From assembly GCF_009849585.1 (NCBI RefSeq), contig NZ_VCRN01000001.1, positions 434,001-498,000 of the forward strand: a DNA stretch of 64,000 bases. Direction: 5' to 3'. Below the pieces are notes generated by a model that was not told where the DNA came from, searched no databases, and worked only from the letters and a program-made list of their open reading frames with translations. Below, piece by piece: positions 43,137-51,178 of the stretch (position 1 is the first letter of the stretch; every line of letters begins with the position of its first letter). The translations under genes and the position numbers were made by a program. This DNA comes from Bacillus sp. ZZV12-4809 (GTDB lineage Bacteria; Bacillota; Bacilli; Bacillales; Cytobacillaceae).

Positions 43137-43352
43137 AAAAAAAGCATAAAGAGTCCTTCAAAAGGACGTCTTTATGCTGATAGACGCGGTACCACCTTAG
43201 TTCGGCTTTACAAAATTTAAAGCCCTCTAATCGTTAATAACGAAACGACCCGGTTAGCTTTTTCCTAACATCTCCGTGGCAGGTTTCAATAAGGAGGGGT
43301 GATATAGCTCTCAGCCCAGGCTATATTTTCTGTTTCACAATCCTTATTTACT
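43137..43352 (-). promoter_or_regulatory. T-box leader of proS
   Basis: The T-box core AAGGTGGTACCGCG is on the minus strand at 43185-43198. Stem I starts with AATAAGGA near 43352 and closes with TCCTTATT; its 3' side reads CACCCCTCC, which can supply a CCN proline specifier. A strong terminator (GCATAAAGA...TCTTTATGC, T7) lies at 43137-43178. Confidence 0.93.
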
Positions 43353-43451
43353 TGATCACATCATTGATTACATATATATGATAATATACCAACTTGTGAT
43401 GAGTAATTCAATACAGGCAGAAATAAATTCCTGCCTAACCGTCCCTTCCAA

Positions 43452-43538
43452 CTATTTCCCCTCAGATCTTCTCTCTATCTTAGACGTCTTCAGGAAAAAT
43501 AATCCATACACAACCGGACCAATAATGAGCGTCAGCTT
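43452..43538 (-). pseudogene. C-terminal remnant of a membrane-protein gene
   Basis: A 28-codon minus-strand segment reads KLTLIIGPVVYGLFFLKTSK and ends at TAG 43452. A GGCAG/CTGCC hairpin follows. No start or 5' part is present. The rest of 43539-43703 shows nothing clear. Confidence 0.3.
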
Positions 43539-43703
43539 AATTTAAAAGTTAACCTTCTACTCTGTTTTATATTCCTATTTCTCAACATTTCCATCATTGT
43601 TCATAAAGTCGATCTGGAAAAAATAGTTTGATATGATAATATAAATAAATGTGTTAACCTTCAAACCATTTTAGTTAACCTTTATATTTTATGGGGGGAT
43701 TTT

Positions 43704-44120
43704 ATGTTTAAGCTGCGCGGCCATCATCTCTTCTGTCTTTTGGGCTATCGGGGAATGGGCTATTCCCAGGAATACGCGGAAAATATGACACGTATGCATA
43801 AAACCTTGAGAGACAATCCCAGGACATGGATACAGCTAGTAAAAGGGCCGGATCATTTGTGTGAAAAGTATCCCAACTCAGGTGAATACCATTGTGAACA
43901 CGATAATATTTACGAAAGAGATGCTGTTATTCTAGAGAAATTAGGGCTTCATATCGGGCAAATTCTGTACTGGCAGGACATTGAATTAAACATCCGGAAG
44001 CATGCTCTTCCCTCAGATATACAGACTGTCTGCGAAACTTGTTCCTGGCGCTCTTATGGAGTCTGTGAAGAAGGCATTCGGGATATTCTTGAAGGGCAGG
44101 GTTTAAGGGAAGTAAAGTAA
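43704..44120 (+). CDS. DUF1284 cysteine-rich protein
   Basis: 138 residues beginning FKLRGHHLFCLLGYRGMGYS. Conserved cysteines are spread as HLFC, DHLCEKYP, YHCEHD, CETCSW and GVCEEG, consistent with an iron-sulfur or zinc site. This is the DUF1284 pattern, in which a role is unknown. GGGGGG precedes ATG 43704. Confidence 0.85.
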   Translation: MFKLRGHHLFCLLGYRGMGYSQEYAENMTRMHKTLRDNPRTWIQLVKGPDHLCEKYPNSGEYHCEHDNIYERDAVILEKLGLHIGQILYWQDIELNIRKHALPSDIQTVCETCSWRSYGVCEEGIRDILEGQGLREVK

Positions 44121-44240
44121 GCCTCTATTAGAATACTTTTCTTAAAAATGGCAGCATCCATTTATTTATCCCTCCATTCAGGCATTAGTCTATTCTTTCC
44201 GGAATATAGGTAGAAAAAAGAAATAAATGGAGGGAATTTC

Positions 44241-44708
44241 GTGGCATTTGCGGCAATTTTGACAGTTGGTCAGCTAAAGTATCCAGAAGAACACCCTGCC
44301 TCAAGGGAGTTCTTTATAGCAGGAAATCAAGTTATGAGAGAGGCCGCTAAAACCGGGCAGCTTATAAAAGAATTCAATCCTAATAGAGTGAAACTCCCTG
44401 AAGAAAAAATTAAGGGCAATAGAACTCCTATCCTTACCTTAACAGTATGGCAAGACCTGCAATCCTTATACCGGTTTACCTATTCAGGCAGCCATAGGCA
44501 AGCATTGCAGGACAGGAATAAGTGGTTTGGTCCTCTTCCGGAAAGGCAGCCTAATTATGTGGTATGGTGGACAGATAAATTATCGGATGTTTCCTGGAAG
44601 GAAGCTTTCAAAAGATATGATACTTATATCCAGCATGGACCTGATTCTTTCGCATTTGACTTTAAGCATCCGTTCAATGAACTTGGGGAGCCGGTCTCGC
44701 TTAAATAG
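44241..44708 (+). CDS. DUF3291 protein
   Basis: 155 residues with AAILTVGQLKYPEEHPASREF, LTVWQDLQSLYRFTYSGSHRQAL and NYVVWWTDKLSDVSWKEAFKRYD. The central WQDLQSLYRF is the hallmark of DUF3291, a ferredoxin-like fold related to antibiotic-biosynthesis monooxygenases. GTG 44241 follows GGAGGG. Function unknown. Confidence 0.85.
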   Translation: MAFAAILTVGQLKYPEEHPASREFFIAGNQVMREAAKTGQLIKEFNPNRVKLPEEKIKGNRTPILTLTVWQDLQSLYRFTYSGSHRQALQDRNKWFGPLPERQPNYVVWWTDKLSDVSWKEAFKRYDTYIQHGPDSFAFDFKHPFNELGEPVSLK

Positions 44709-44721
44709 CTATGAAAGAAAG

Positions 44722-44924
44722 TTACTTTTTCTTTTTAATCAATTCTATTAAATAACACATTTGCGAAATTATTAATGACAGCAGTAAGACAATAATTATT
44801 CCGAATGTGTTTACCGCTTCTTCTGCCGAATCGCTTCCGACCATATTTACTGAACCCATTATAATAATGAGCAAGGCACTTACTAGTACTGATAAGAAGA
44901 AAATACTAATATATATTTTGACAT
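44722..44924 (-). pseudogene. small two-helix membrane protein, broken by one base
   Basis: ATG 44924 lies behind AGGGGG and stops after 13 codons. One extra base in the A4 run at 44916-44919 joins it to IYISIFFLSVLVSALLIIIM, a short polar loop (VGSDSAEEAV) and FGIIIVLLLSLIISQMCYLI, ending KKKK at 44722. The repaired gene is 204 nt, 67 codons plus stop. No family recognised. The lesion could be a base-call error. Confidence 0.55.
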
Positions 44925-45027
44925 GGAATCCCCCTGCTCTTCAGAGTATATTGTTTCGTTTCTTTTTGCGCTTTCTTTTTTTATAGCCCTTCATTATATG
45001 AAAAAGGATTTCGTCTATTCAAAGAGA

Positions 45028-45636
45028 TTAAGCCCTGAAGGTCTTCCCAAGATGTCCGCCCAGTCCGTAATAGTGTCTGAAATTATAAATAAGCGGACTC
45101 CATTCATAGGGGTTCACATGATGATCCTCCATAATGATGGATGTATGGGCATGAACTTTTAATGCTTTTACTTCTACGATAGCAAAGCTTGGGTCATGCT
45201 CCGGAATCCTGATATGTTCCACCCTGCTCTCAATTTGCAGGGGACATTCCAGGATTCTAAGGGGCTTCACGATTTCTGCTTCCTGCTTACTAAGGGAGGC
45301 TGCCGAGAATTTATCCCTCTCAAAACGAAATGAATTATCCCGTTTGTATTCCGGTACTGGATTCTTGCCTGTCAGCGGTGCCAAAGCCTCTACATTCCTC
45401 CAGAGGCCGGGGCCGGGAACGTTCACCACGCACTCAGGATGATTACGAAGGTTTTCCAATGCCTTTCCCCCTTCCCCGATTCCAAGAACAATACATTCCC
45501 CTAACGCCCATGACGAGGATAACGGGCTGATGTTGGATGTTCCATCTTCATTAAGTGTTGTTAATAAGACCACTGGTGTTCCATAGTATAAAATTTTGGC
45601 GTGAATGGGTTTAGTTCTTATTTCTTCCTTTTTCAT
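45028..45636 (-). CDS. flavin reductase-like FMN-binding protein
   Basis: 202 residues of the flavin-reductase split-barrel fold: KILYYGTPVVLLTTLNEDGTSNISPLSSSWALGECIVLGIGEGGKALENLRNHPECVVNVPG covers the FMN-binding half; ILECPLQIESRVEHI and FAIVEVKALKVHAH continue it. Such enzymes reduce FMN or transfer electrons to oxygenases. It is divergent from an HTH regulator with two operator-like boxes between the genes, so it is likely repressed by it. Confidence 0.87.
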   Translation of the reverse strand: MKKEEIRTKPIHAKILYYGTPVVLLTTLNEDGTSNISPLSSSWALGECIVLGIGEGGKALENLRNHPECVVNVPGPGLWRNVEALAPLTGKNPVPEYKRDNSFRFERDKFSAASLSKQEAEIVKPLRILECPLQIESRVEHIRIPEHDPSFAIVEVKALKVHAHTSIIMEDHHVNPYEWSPLIYNFRHYYGLGGHLGKTFRA

Positions 45637-45658
45637 AACTTGTTCCTCCTGAATATTT

Positions 45659-45704
45659 TTTCAATTATCATTGTAAGGGCTAATTATTTCAATTATCATC
45701 GAAA
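45659..45704. promoter_or_regulatory. twin operator boxes between divergent genes
   Basis: TTTCAAT-TATC-ATTGTAA (45659-45676) and TTTCAAT-TATC-ATCGAAA (45687-45704) are two near-identical palindromes 28 bases apart. They lie between the flavin reductase and the HTH gene. Confidence 0.68.
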
Positions 45705-45729
45705 TATGGATTACATGGAGGAATGGGAT

Positions 45730-46425
45730 ATGATAGTGAATTCTAACGTTGCAAAAGTCGCTTCTCTAATCAGTGAACCCAGTCGGGCAGCTATACTGAC
45801 CGCCTTATTGGATGGCCGCTTTCACACTGTAAACGAGCTCGCCCATATGGCACGGGTTAAGCCGCAAACGGCCAGCTTCCACCTCAAAAAAATGCTGGAT
45901 GCTCAAGTAGTGACAGCAGAAAAACAGGGAAGGCACCGGTATTATGGAATCATGAATCAAGAAGTTGCCAGAGTGATGGAATCCTTTCTATCCATTGCCC
46001 CTGCAGCAGAAATTAAATCTTTTAAACATGCCTCTGAAGATAAAGCAATCCGCTTTGCCAGAACATGCTATGATCATCTCGCTGGAAATTTAGGGGTGCA
46101 AATAACTGAATCGCTAAAAAAAAGAGGATTTATTGCTGAAGTAAATGACACATTCAGTGTTACGGAAGAGGGAAAAGAATTTTTCCACACCATGCAAATA
46201 GACCTGGCCTCATTAAAAAAGAAACGCCGCTCTTTTTCCCATAAATGTCTGGACTGGAGCGAAAGACGCCATCATCTTGCAGGTGCACTGGGGAATGCCA
46301 TCCTGGAGATACTCCTGGAACGAAATTGGATCCAGCGTATCCCCAAAACCCGGGCTATCAAAATAACCCCTTCTGGATTGAAGGGACTTAAGGATACCTT
46401 TGCGATTGATATGGATAGAGAATAA
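45730..46425 (+). CDS. ArsR-like winged-helix regulator with C-terminal extension
   Basis: ATG 45730 follows GGAGG. Residues 1-90 form an ArsR-type HTH: VASLISEPSRAAILTALLDGRFHTVNELAHMARVKPQTASFHLKKMLDAQVV with wing GRHRYYGI. A long second part (about 140 residues) has CYDHLAGNLGVQITESL, FSVTEEGKEFF, and a CLDWSERRHHLAGALGNAILE segment typical of this Bacillus two-domain group. A ligand is unknown. It most likely regulates itself and the flavin reductase. Confidence 0.87.
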   Translation: MIVNSNVAKVASLISEPSRAAILTALLDGRFHTVNELAHMARVKPQTASFHLKKMLDAQVVTAEKQGRHRYYGIMNQEVARVMESFLSIAPAAEIKSFKHASEDKAIRFARTCYDHLAGNLGVQITESLKKRGFIAEVNDTFSVTEEGKEFFHTMQIDLASLKKKRRSFSHKCLDWSERRHHLAGALGNAILEILLERNWIQRIPKTRAIKITPSGLKGLKDTFAIDMDRE

Positions 46426-46499
46426 AAATGGTACCCTCGCTTCCTGGATGCGGGTACCACTGGCATTCCTATTACCGTCAAATCTGCCGAACTATGATT

Positions 46500-46625
46500 C
46501 TATCCAAGCCACTGACAATTGTAAGCTAAAATACCTAAGAGTGCCCCCACACCTGATCCAAATCCTAACCCAAACAATGCCCATACAGCTTTTCTATTCA
46601 CTTGCTTTTTATTCTTTTCACCCAA
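46500..46625 (-). CDS. 41-residue single-helix membrane protein
   Basis: TTG 46625 lies behind GGAGGTACTGATC. The product starts (M)GEKNKKQVNRK, then one long helix VWALFGLGFGSGVGALLGIL with a glycine zipper, and ends AYNCQWLG. The positive-inside pattern fits an N-in membrane peptide. Not recognised; missed by simple ORF cut-offs. Confidence 0.6.
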   Translation of the reverse strand: MGEKNKKQVNRKAVWALFGLGFGSGVGALLGILAYNCQWLG

Positions 46626-46757
46626 GATCAGTACCTCCCTATAGAATGGACAGTAGCTTCCATGACAAAAAATGCTGCTCTATATTTCATGCACCTGTAA
46701 AAAAATGTATGAATCCATCATTACAATATACTATGCTGAATTGGAAATTCCTTCTAT

Positions 46758-46790
46758 AAAACAAAAGGGACAAGCTCTAAAGCTTGTCCC
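46758..46790 (-). terminator. terminator of cdd
   Basis: GGGACAAGCT-TTAG-AGCTTGTCCC with a T-rich tail on the minus strand. Confidence 0.9.
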
Positions 46791-46799
46791 CTATTTATG

Positions 46800-47198
46800 C
46801 TACATCTCTAAATCCGTAAATGCATAAGGCAATAAATCCTTTAATGTCAGTTCTAATATTTCTTTCTTCTCATTTGTTAAGTAGACTGGCATATCAGGCA
46901 AACAAAACTCCGCTAATACCTGCCTGCAAATGCTGCATGGCGGAAGAAAATCTGCCGTATCACCAGCTACAGCTATAGCTTGAAAATCACCTTTTTTGTA
47001 ACCGTTAGCAATTGCAGTGAAAATGGCTGTTCGTTCGGCGCAATTCGTTGCACCTAACGAGACATTTTCCACGTTCACTCCATTAATGACAGTGCCGTCT
47101 TTCAGTAATAAAGCAGCTCCAACTGGAAACTTGGAATAGGGAGCATAAGCTCTCTCCTTCATACTGCGTGCACTTTCCATCAATTGCTCTTTATTCAT
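46800..47198 (-). CDS. cdd: cytidine deaminase
   Basis: 132 residues of the homotetrameric type. The zinc site is TNCAERTAI (C-A-E) and PPCSICRQVLAEF (P-C-x-x-C). The substrate loop FPVGAALLLKDG...GVNVEN is intact. It deaminates cytidine and deoxycytidine in pyrimidine salvage. Confidence 0.96.
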   Translation of the reverse strand: MNKEQLMESARSMKERAYAPYSKFPVGAALLLKDGTVINGVNVENVSLGATNCAERTAIFTAIANGYKKGDFQAIAVAGDTADFLPPCSICRQVLAEFCLPDMPVYLTNEKKEILELTLKDLLPYAFTDLEM

Positions 47199-47412
47199 CG
47201 TTACCCATCCTTTACAAAGAAGAATGAACTTTTCACAGTCCCCTTAGGCCAAAGTAAAAATTGGCAGGATTTTTATCATATATTTTTTTGAAAAGTTTGT
47301 CAATAAACCCACACTGCAATCTGCAGAAAAAATAAAAGCTTGATTACAATCCTATAGTTGGTATTATTATCCTATGATACTATTATTGATTAAACACCAA
47401 GGAGGAATGAAT

Positions 47413-47583
47413 GTGCACTGGAGAAAATACTTTATTCTATTAATTCCAGCTCTTGTGATTTTTATAGCTTCAGCCTTTATCATTCCATATAATAAATTTT
47501 ATTTAATATATATAATTCCCTTCACTTTTTGGGTGATTTACTACTCTTGGCTTTATATAGAGAAAAGGAAAAAAAGGCAGTAG
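47413..47583 (+). CDS. small two-helix membrane protein
   Basis: 56 residues from GTG 47413, which lies seven bases after AAGGAGG; ATG 47407 is too close to it. Two helices (YFILLIPALVIFIASAFII; FYLIYIIPFTFWVIYYSWLYI) are followed by a basic tail KRKKRQ. No family recognised. Confidence 0.65.
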   Translation: MHWRKYFILLIPALVIFIASAFIIPYNKFYLIYIIPFTFWVIYYSWLYIEKRKKRQ

Positions 47584-47655
47584 CTTATGTTTATTAACAT
47601 ATTTACCTTTTTGTACTCTTATGAAAAAGCAAAACGCCTGCACAGACAGCAGATT

Positions 47656-47972
47656 TCATAATAGTAACTCCATCCCGGAAGACTTATCTATAAACCCTAT
47701 TTTCTTATAAAGCGGGTAGCCAGCCTTAGAAAAATGCAGCCATATCCGCCTTACACCTAAACCTTTACATTCTAGAATACATTTTTCCACAAGAGAACGA
47801 GCAGCACATGCCCTCTATATTTTGTTTTAGTATACATATTCATTATATATGCTTACAATCCGCTAATATTTTCCCCATGCGGCGGTCACTCAAAAAATAC
47901 CCATCCTCCTATGGCAGCAACAGGACCGTTAAATCCGTTTTTCGCTCATCCAACTTTATCCGATAAATCCAT
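47656..47972 (-). pseudogene. GNAT acetyltransferase remnant
   Basis: Minus-strand pieces read GFNGPVAAIGGWVFFE, PPHGENISGL, AYIMNMYTKTKYRG and ARSLVEKCILECKGLG followed by SKAGYPLYKKIGF, in the order of a GNAT protein. At least three in-frame stops (TGA, TGA, TAA) and one frameshift lie between. ATG near 47972 is the likely old start, though the N-terminal part is shorter than usual. Confidence 0.78.
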
Positions 47973-48126
47973 AACCTTTATTTTAAAGCTCCAAATGTTA
48001 TTGTCATTGCTGTGAGCACTTAGTATTTGTATAGAGGTTGTAATGTTGTGTACACTGGGATTCTGAATATATTTAAACGATTATTCACAAAATCTATATG
48101 AAGACGAGAAGATAGGACTGAAAAGC

Positions 48127-50286
48127 ATGTGGAAAATTTATAAGAATGATATTAGAAGTATTTTTACTAATTGGGTTGCGGCAGTATTAATTGGAGGCTT
48201 GACGCTGCTGCCTTCTTTATATGCCTGGTTTAACATTGTGGCTTCCTGGGATCCCTATAGTCAAACGGATCAGCTTCCAGTGGGAATCGTGAATGAAGAT
48301 GCCGGAGCAGTGGTTCGTGATAAGAACATCCATATAGGGGATGATATCGTCAAGGAATTAAAGAAGAACGATGATATGGACTGGCACTTTGATGACCGCA
48401 AAGACGCGATGGAAAAGGTAGAATACGGTGACTATTTTGCTGTCATCGTAATCCCGGAGAATTTCTCTCAGAAGCTGGGGACCGTCATGGAAGACAAGCC
48501 CGAAAAAGCGAAAATTGAGTATTATGTGAATGAAAAAATCAATGCCATTGCACCTAAAATCACAGAAAAGGGTGCTGGCGGGATTGTCGATACGGTTACA
48601 AGCAATTTCATCTCATCTGTAAACGGCACTATTTTTGAGAGATTCAATGAATTGGGTCTGGAAATTGAAAAGGACCTTCCGGATATAAAGCGGTTCGAAG
48701 AGTATGTTTTTCAAATAGAGGAAAAGCTTCCTGAAATTCATTCTTTATTAAGCAGCTCCCTATCAGACGCTGAAAACGCCAAAATAATGATTGATAAAGC
48801 ACAAGCACTCGTTCCTGAAGCCAAAAGTGCAACAGGCAACGGTCTGCAGACCATTAATGAAACGATGTCATTCCTAAATGAGGCAGAGAATCGCCTGAAT
48901 ACAATGGAACCCAAGATTCAGGAGAACCTGGAGAGTGTCCAGAATATGGCGATAAAAATAAACGATTTTGTCTCTTCGGTGCAATCCTCTGACTTGAACC
49001 TGGACCAGGGAAAGGAAATAAGCAATCAAATCAATGAGCAGATAGCGGGTTCTCTTCAGAACCTAGAAACTATTGAAGCAGCACTAAAGCAGCTGCAGGA
49101 AACAAATAAGGAACAAGAATCAAACCAAAATCAGGAGCAAATTAACAGGGCTCTGGAACAAGTCGCCTTGTTAAAACAAGAACTGCAGACGATCCAGGAA
49201 AACGGGCAAAAAGTCACTGTCTTTCTTTCAGACAAACAGCAGGAAGCAGATGAGTTCATCACCCGGCTTCAGGAACGTTCAGCTGCAACTGCAGACAGGA
49301 TCGACACATTTGTGAAAGAATATAACGAAAGCATTCGGCCAGCCATCAAAAATGAAGTGGCCAGCGCCAAGGACACATTAAACAACGCCCGGAATATCCT
49401 GACCGATATTCAATCCGCCATACCTGAGATTGAAAAAATCCTTGCTAATACGGAGGGGAACTTAGGTGAAGGAGAAAAAACGCTGAAGCACCTATTAGGA
49501 GAGTTTCCTTATGTAAACGAAAAGGTTAATCAATTAGCAGACAGGATTAGGGAAATCCAGGGTGAGACAGACATCAACGAGATCATTGAGCTGCTGCAAA
49601 ATGATCCCGAAGCAGAGAAAGGTTTCTTCGAAGAACCTGTTCAGCTCAATAAAAACAGCCTATTTCCAATCCAAAATTATGGAACGGGTATGACTCCTTT
49701 CTATACCGTACTTTCGATCTGGGTAGGTGCTTTACTATTAATTTCTTTATTGGCTACAGATGTTCATCATTCTGAAGAATTTACGGAAAGACAAATCTAT
49801 TTTGGCAAACTGCTCACCTTCCTTAGCATTGGGTTTGCACAGACCCTAATAGTGACTCTGGGTGATATCTTCTTGCTGGGAGTGGATGTGGCAGAACCAG
49901 TATGGTTTGTCTTGTTTGGACTGGTAAGCAGTTTAGTGTTTATATTAATTGTTTATACCTTAGTATCTGTATTTGGAGATGTAGGAAAAGCTATGGCGAT
50001 TGTCTTGCTGGTACTGCAGATTGCGGGTGCTGGCGGAACCTATCCGATTGCCCTGCTTCCTGAGTTTTTCCAAACCATTCATCCGTTCCTGCCATTCTCT
50101 TATGTAATTGACATTATGAGAGAAGCTGTAGGCGGCATAGTTTGGGAAAAAGTATACAGAGACCTCTTGGTTCTCATGATTTTTGGCATCATTGCGCTAT
50201 TAGTTGGCACTTTCCTGAAGGAGCCATTGAGCAGAAAAACGAAAGCACTGATGAAGAAATCGAAGGAATCAGGGTTGTTTCATTAG
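48127..50286 (+). CDS. YhgE/Pip-family ABC-2-like membrane protein
   Basis: 719 residues: one N-terminal helix (WVAAVLIGGLTLLPSLYAWFNI), a large extracellular domain rich in coiled coil (about 170-490, many Q/E/N heptads), then five C-terminal helices (about 515-700) with the ABC-2 permease-like pattern GDVGKAMAIVLLVLQIAGAGGTYPIALLPEFFQ. This is the plan of YhgE and of phage infection protein (Pip) of Lactococcus, the phage c2 receptor-like protein. In other bacteria related genes help export type VII toxins or ESX substrates; here no such cluster is near. Confidence 0.9.
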   Translation: MWKIYKNDIRSIFTNWVAAVLIGGLTLLPSLYAWFNIVASWDPYSQTDQLPVGIVNEDAGAVVRDKNIHIGDDIVKELKKNDDMDWHFDDRKDAMEKVEYGDYFAVIVIPENFSQKLGTVMEDKPEKAKIEYYVNEKINAIAPKITEKGAGGIVDTVTSNFISSVNGTIFERFNELGLEIEKDLPDIKRFEEYVFQIEEKLPEIHSLLSSSLSDAENAKIMIDKAQALVPEAKSATGNGLQTINETMSFLNEAENRLNTMEPKIQENLESVQNMAIKINDFVSSVQSSDLNLDQGKEISNQINEQIAGSLQNLETIEAALKQLQETNKEQESNQNQEQINRALEQVALLKQELQTIQENGQKVTVFLSDKQQEADEFITRLQERSAATADRIDTFVKEYNESIRPAIKNEVASAKDTLNNARNILTDIQSAIPEIEKILANTEGNLGEGEKTLKHLLGEFPYVNEKVNQLADRIREIQGETDINEIIELLQNDPEAEKGFFEEPVQLNKNSLFPIQNYGTGMTPFYTVLSIWVGALLLISLLATDVHHSEEFTERQIYFGKLLTFLSIGFAQTLIVTLGDIFLLGVDVAEPVWFVLFGLVSSLVFILIVYTLVSVFGDVGKAMAIVLLVLQIAGAGGTYPIALLPEFFQTIHPFLPFSYVIDIMREAVGGIVWEKVYRDLLVLMIFGIIALLVGTFLKEPLSRKTKALMKKSKESGLFH

Positions 50287-50388
50287 GTTCAAATGTATGC
50301 AAACAGAGATTACCATACCACTGAAGCTCTGAAAATTACACCTTGAATTATTTCATGATCGGAGAGTCCTTCCGCAGCTAAACTTCGG

Positions 50389-50422
50389 CCACACTCATCA
50401 CTAGGAAGAGTGTGGTCTTTTT
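50389..50422 (+). terminator. terminator after yhgE-like gene
   Basis: CCACACT and AGTGTGG arms with TCTTTTT tail, about 100 bases after the stop. Beyond it, 50442-50475 resembles the dispersed repeat at 36969. Confidence 0.8.
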
Positions 50423-50672
50423 AATTGGTGTTTTACCGGTATTGTCCGCTGATTTTCGCTCCATGCTGTTCAGCAGTCCATGAGCTTCCTCGAAGCTGCA
50501 GGTCTTAAAAGCCAAACCCTGCAGTTTTTAATGGAGAAAGGAACGGCTGATATCTTCCAATGAATCCCTCTTCCGTATCTTTGCATCCATGTGTATGTTA
50601 CAATGAAATAAGTAACACAACTTAGGGTCACCATGACTTTTCTTAGTCACCCCTTCGAAAGGGGATTAAAAA

Positions 50673-51032
50673 GTGGAGAAAATAAGCGTATTTCTTGATG
50701 ATTATAGGAAAGCGCCGGATGGTCATGTATTAGTTGAGACCATTGATGAATGTATCCTTTTGCTTCAGACCTATGACATTGACCACTTGTCTTTAGACCA
50801 TGATTTAGTAAGCAAATCAAGAAATGGTCTTATGCTTGTTCAAATGATGGTTCAAAAACAGTTATTCGCAGATCGCATAACTGTTCATTCAGCCAATTCA
50901 GTCGCCGGGAAAGCCATGTACCACTATCTAAAACAGGCACAGCACGATTTTGAAATGCCCTCTGATATTAAAGTCATCTTACGTCCACTGCCTCTAAATT
51001 ACATTCCGCCAAGGTATCTGCAAAACTATTAA
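50673..51032 (+). CDS. cyclic-phosphate processing receiver-like protein
   Basis: 119 residues matching the cyclic-phosphate processing receiver domain: ISVFLDDYRKAPDG (acidic pair), DHLSLDHDLV (central DHD) and ITVHSANSVAGKAMYHYL. This receiver-derived family is proposed to process cyclic phosphate ends of nucleic acid or nucleotides; direct proof is limited. GTG 50673 follows AAAGGGGAT. Confidence 0.82.
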   Translation: MEKISVFLDDYRKAPDGHVLVETIDECILLLQTYDIDHLSLDHDLVSKSRNGLMLVQMMVQKQLFADRITVHSANSVAGKAMYHYLKQAQHDFEMPSDIKVILRPLPLNYIPPRYLQNY

Positions 51033-51093
51033 TGATTAGTAGCCATCAACCATTCTCCTTCGTCAAAGGAATTTTATAAATCACTTATATATA

Positions 51094-51124
51094 GGAAGCA
51101 GATCTAATCGACTGCTTCCTTTTT
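51094..51124 (+). terminator. terminator of receiver-like gene
   Basis: GGAAGCAG...CTGCTTCC stem followed by TTTTT. Confidence 0.88.
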
Positions 51125-51140
51125 CGTGTCTTCAAACAGA

Positions 51141-51170
51141 AAAATCCGCTCCTCATACAAGGAGCGGATT
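51141..51170 (-). terminator. terminator of the amidohydrolase operon
   Basis: AATCCGCTCC and GGAGCGGATT perfect arms, T-tail on the minus strand. Confidence 0.9.
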
Positions 51171-51178
51171 GAACAGCT

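Noticed and set aside
48127..50286. YhgE/Pip protein as part of a type VII secretion locus
   Set aside because: No WXG100, EssC or LXG gene is near; it stands alone.
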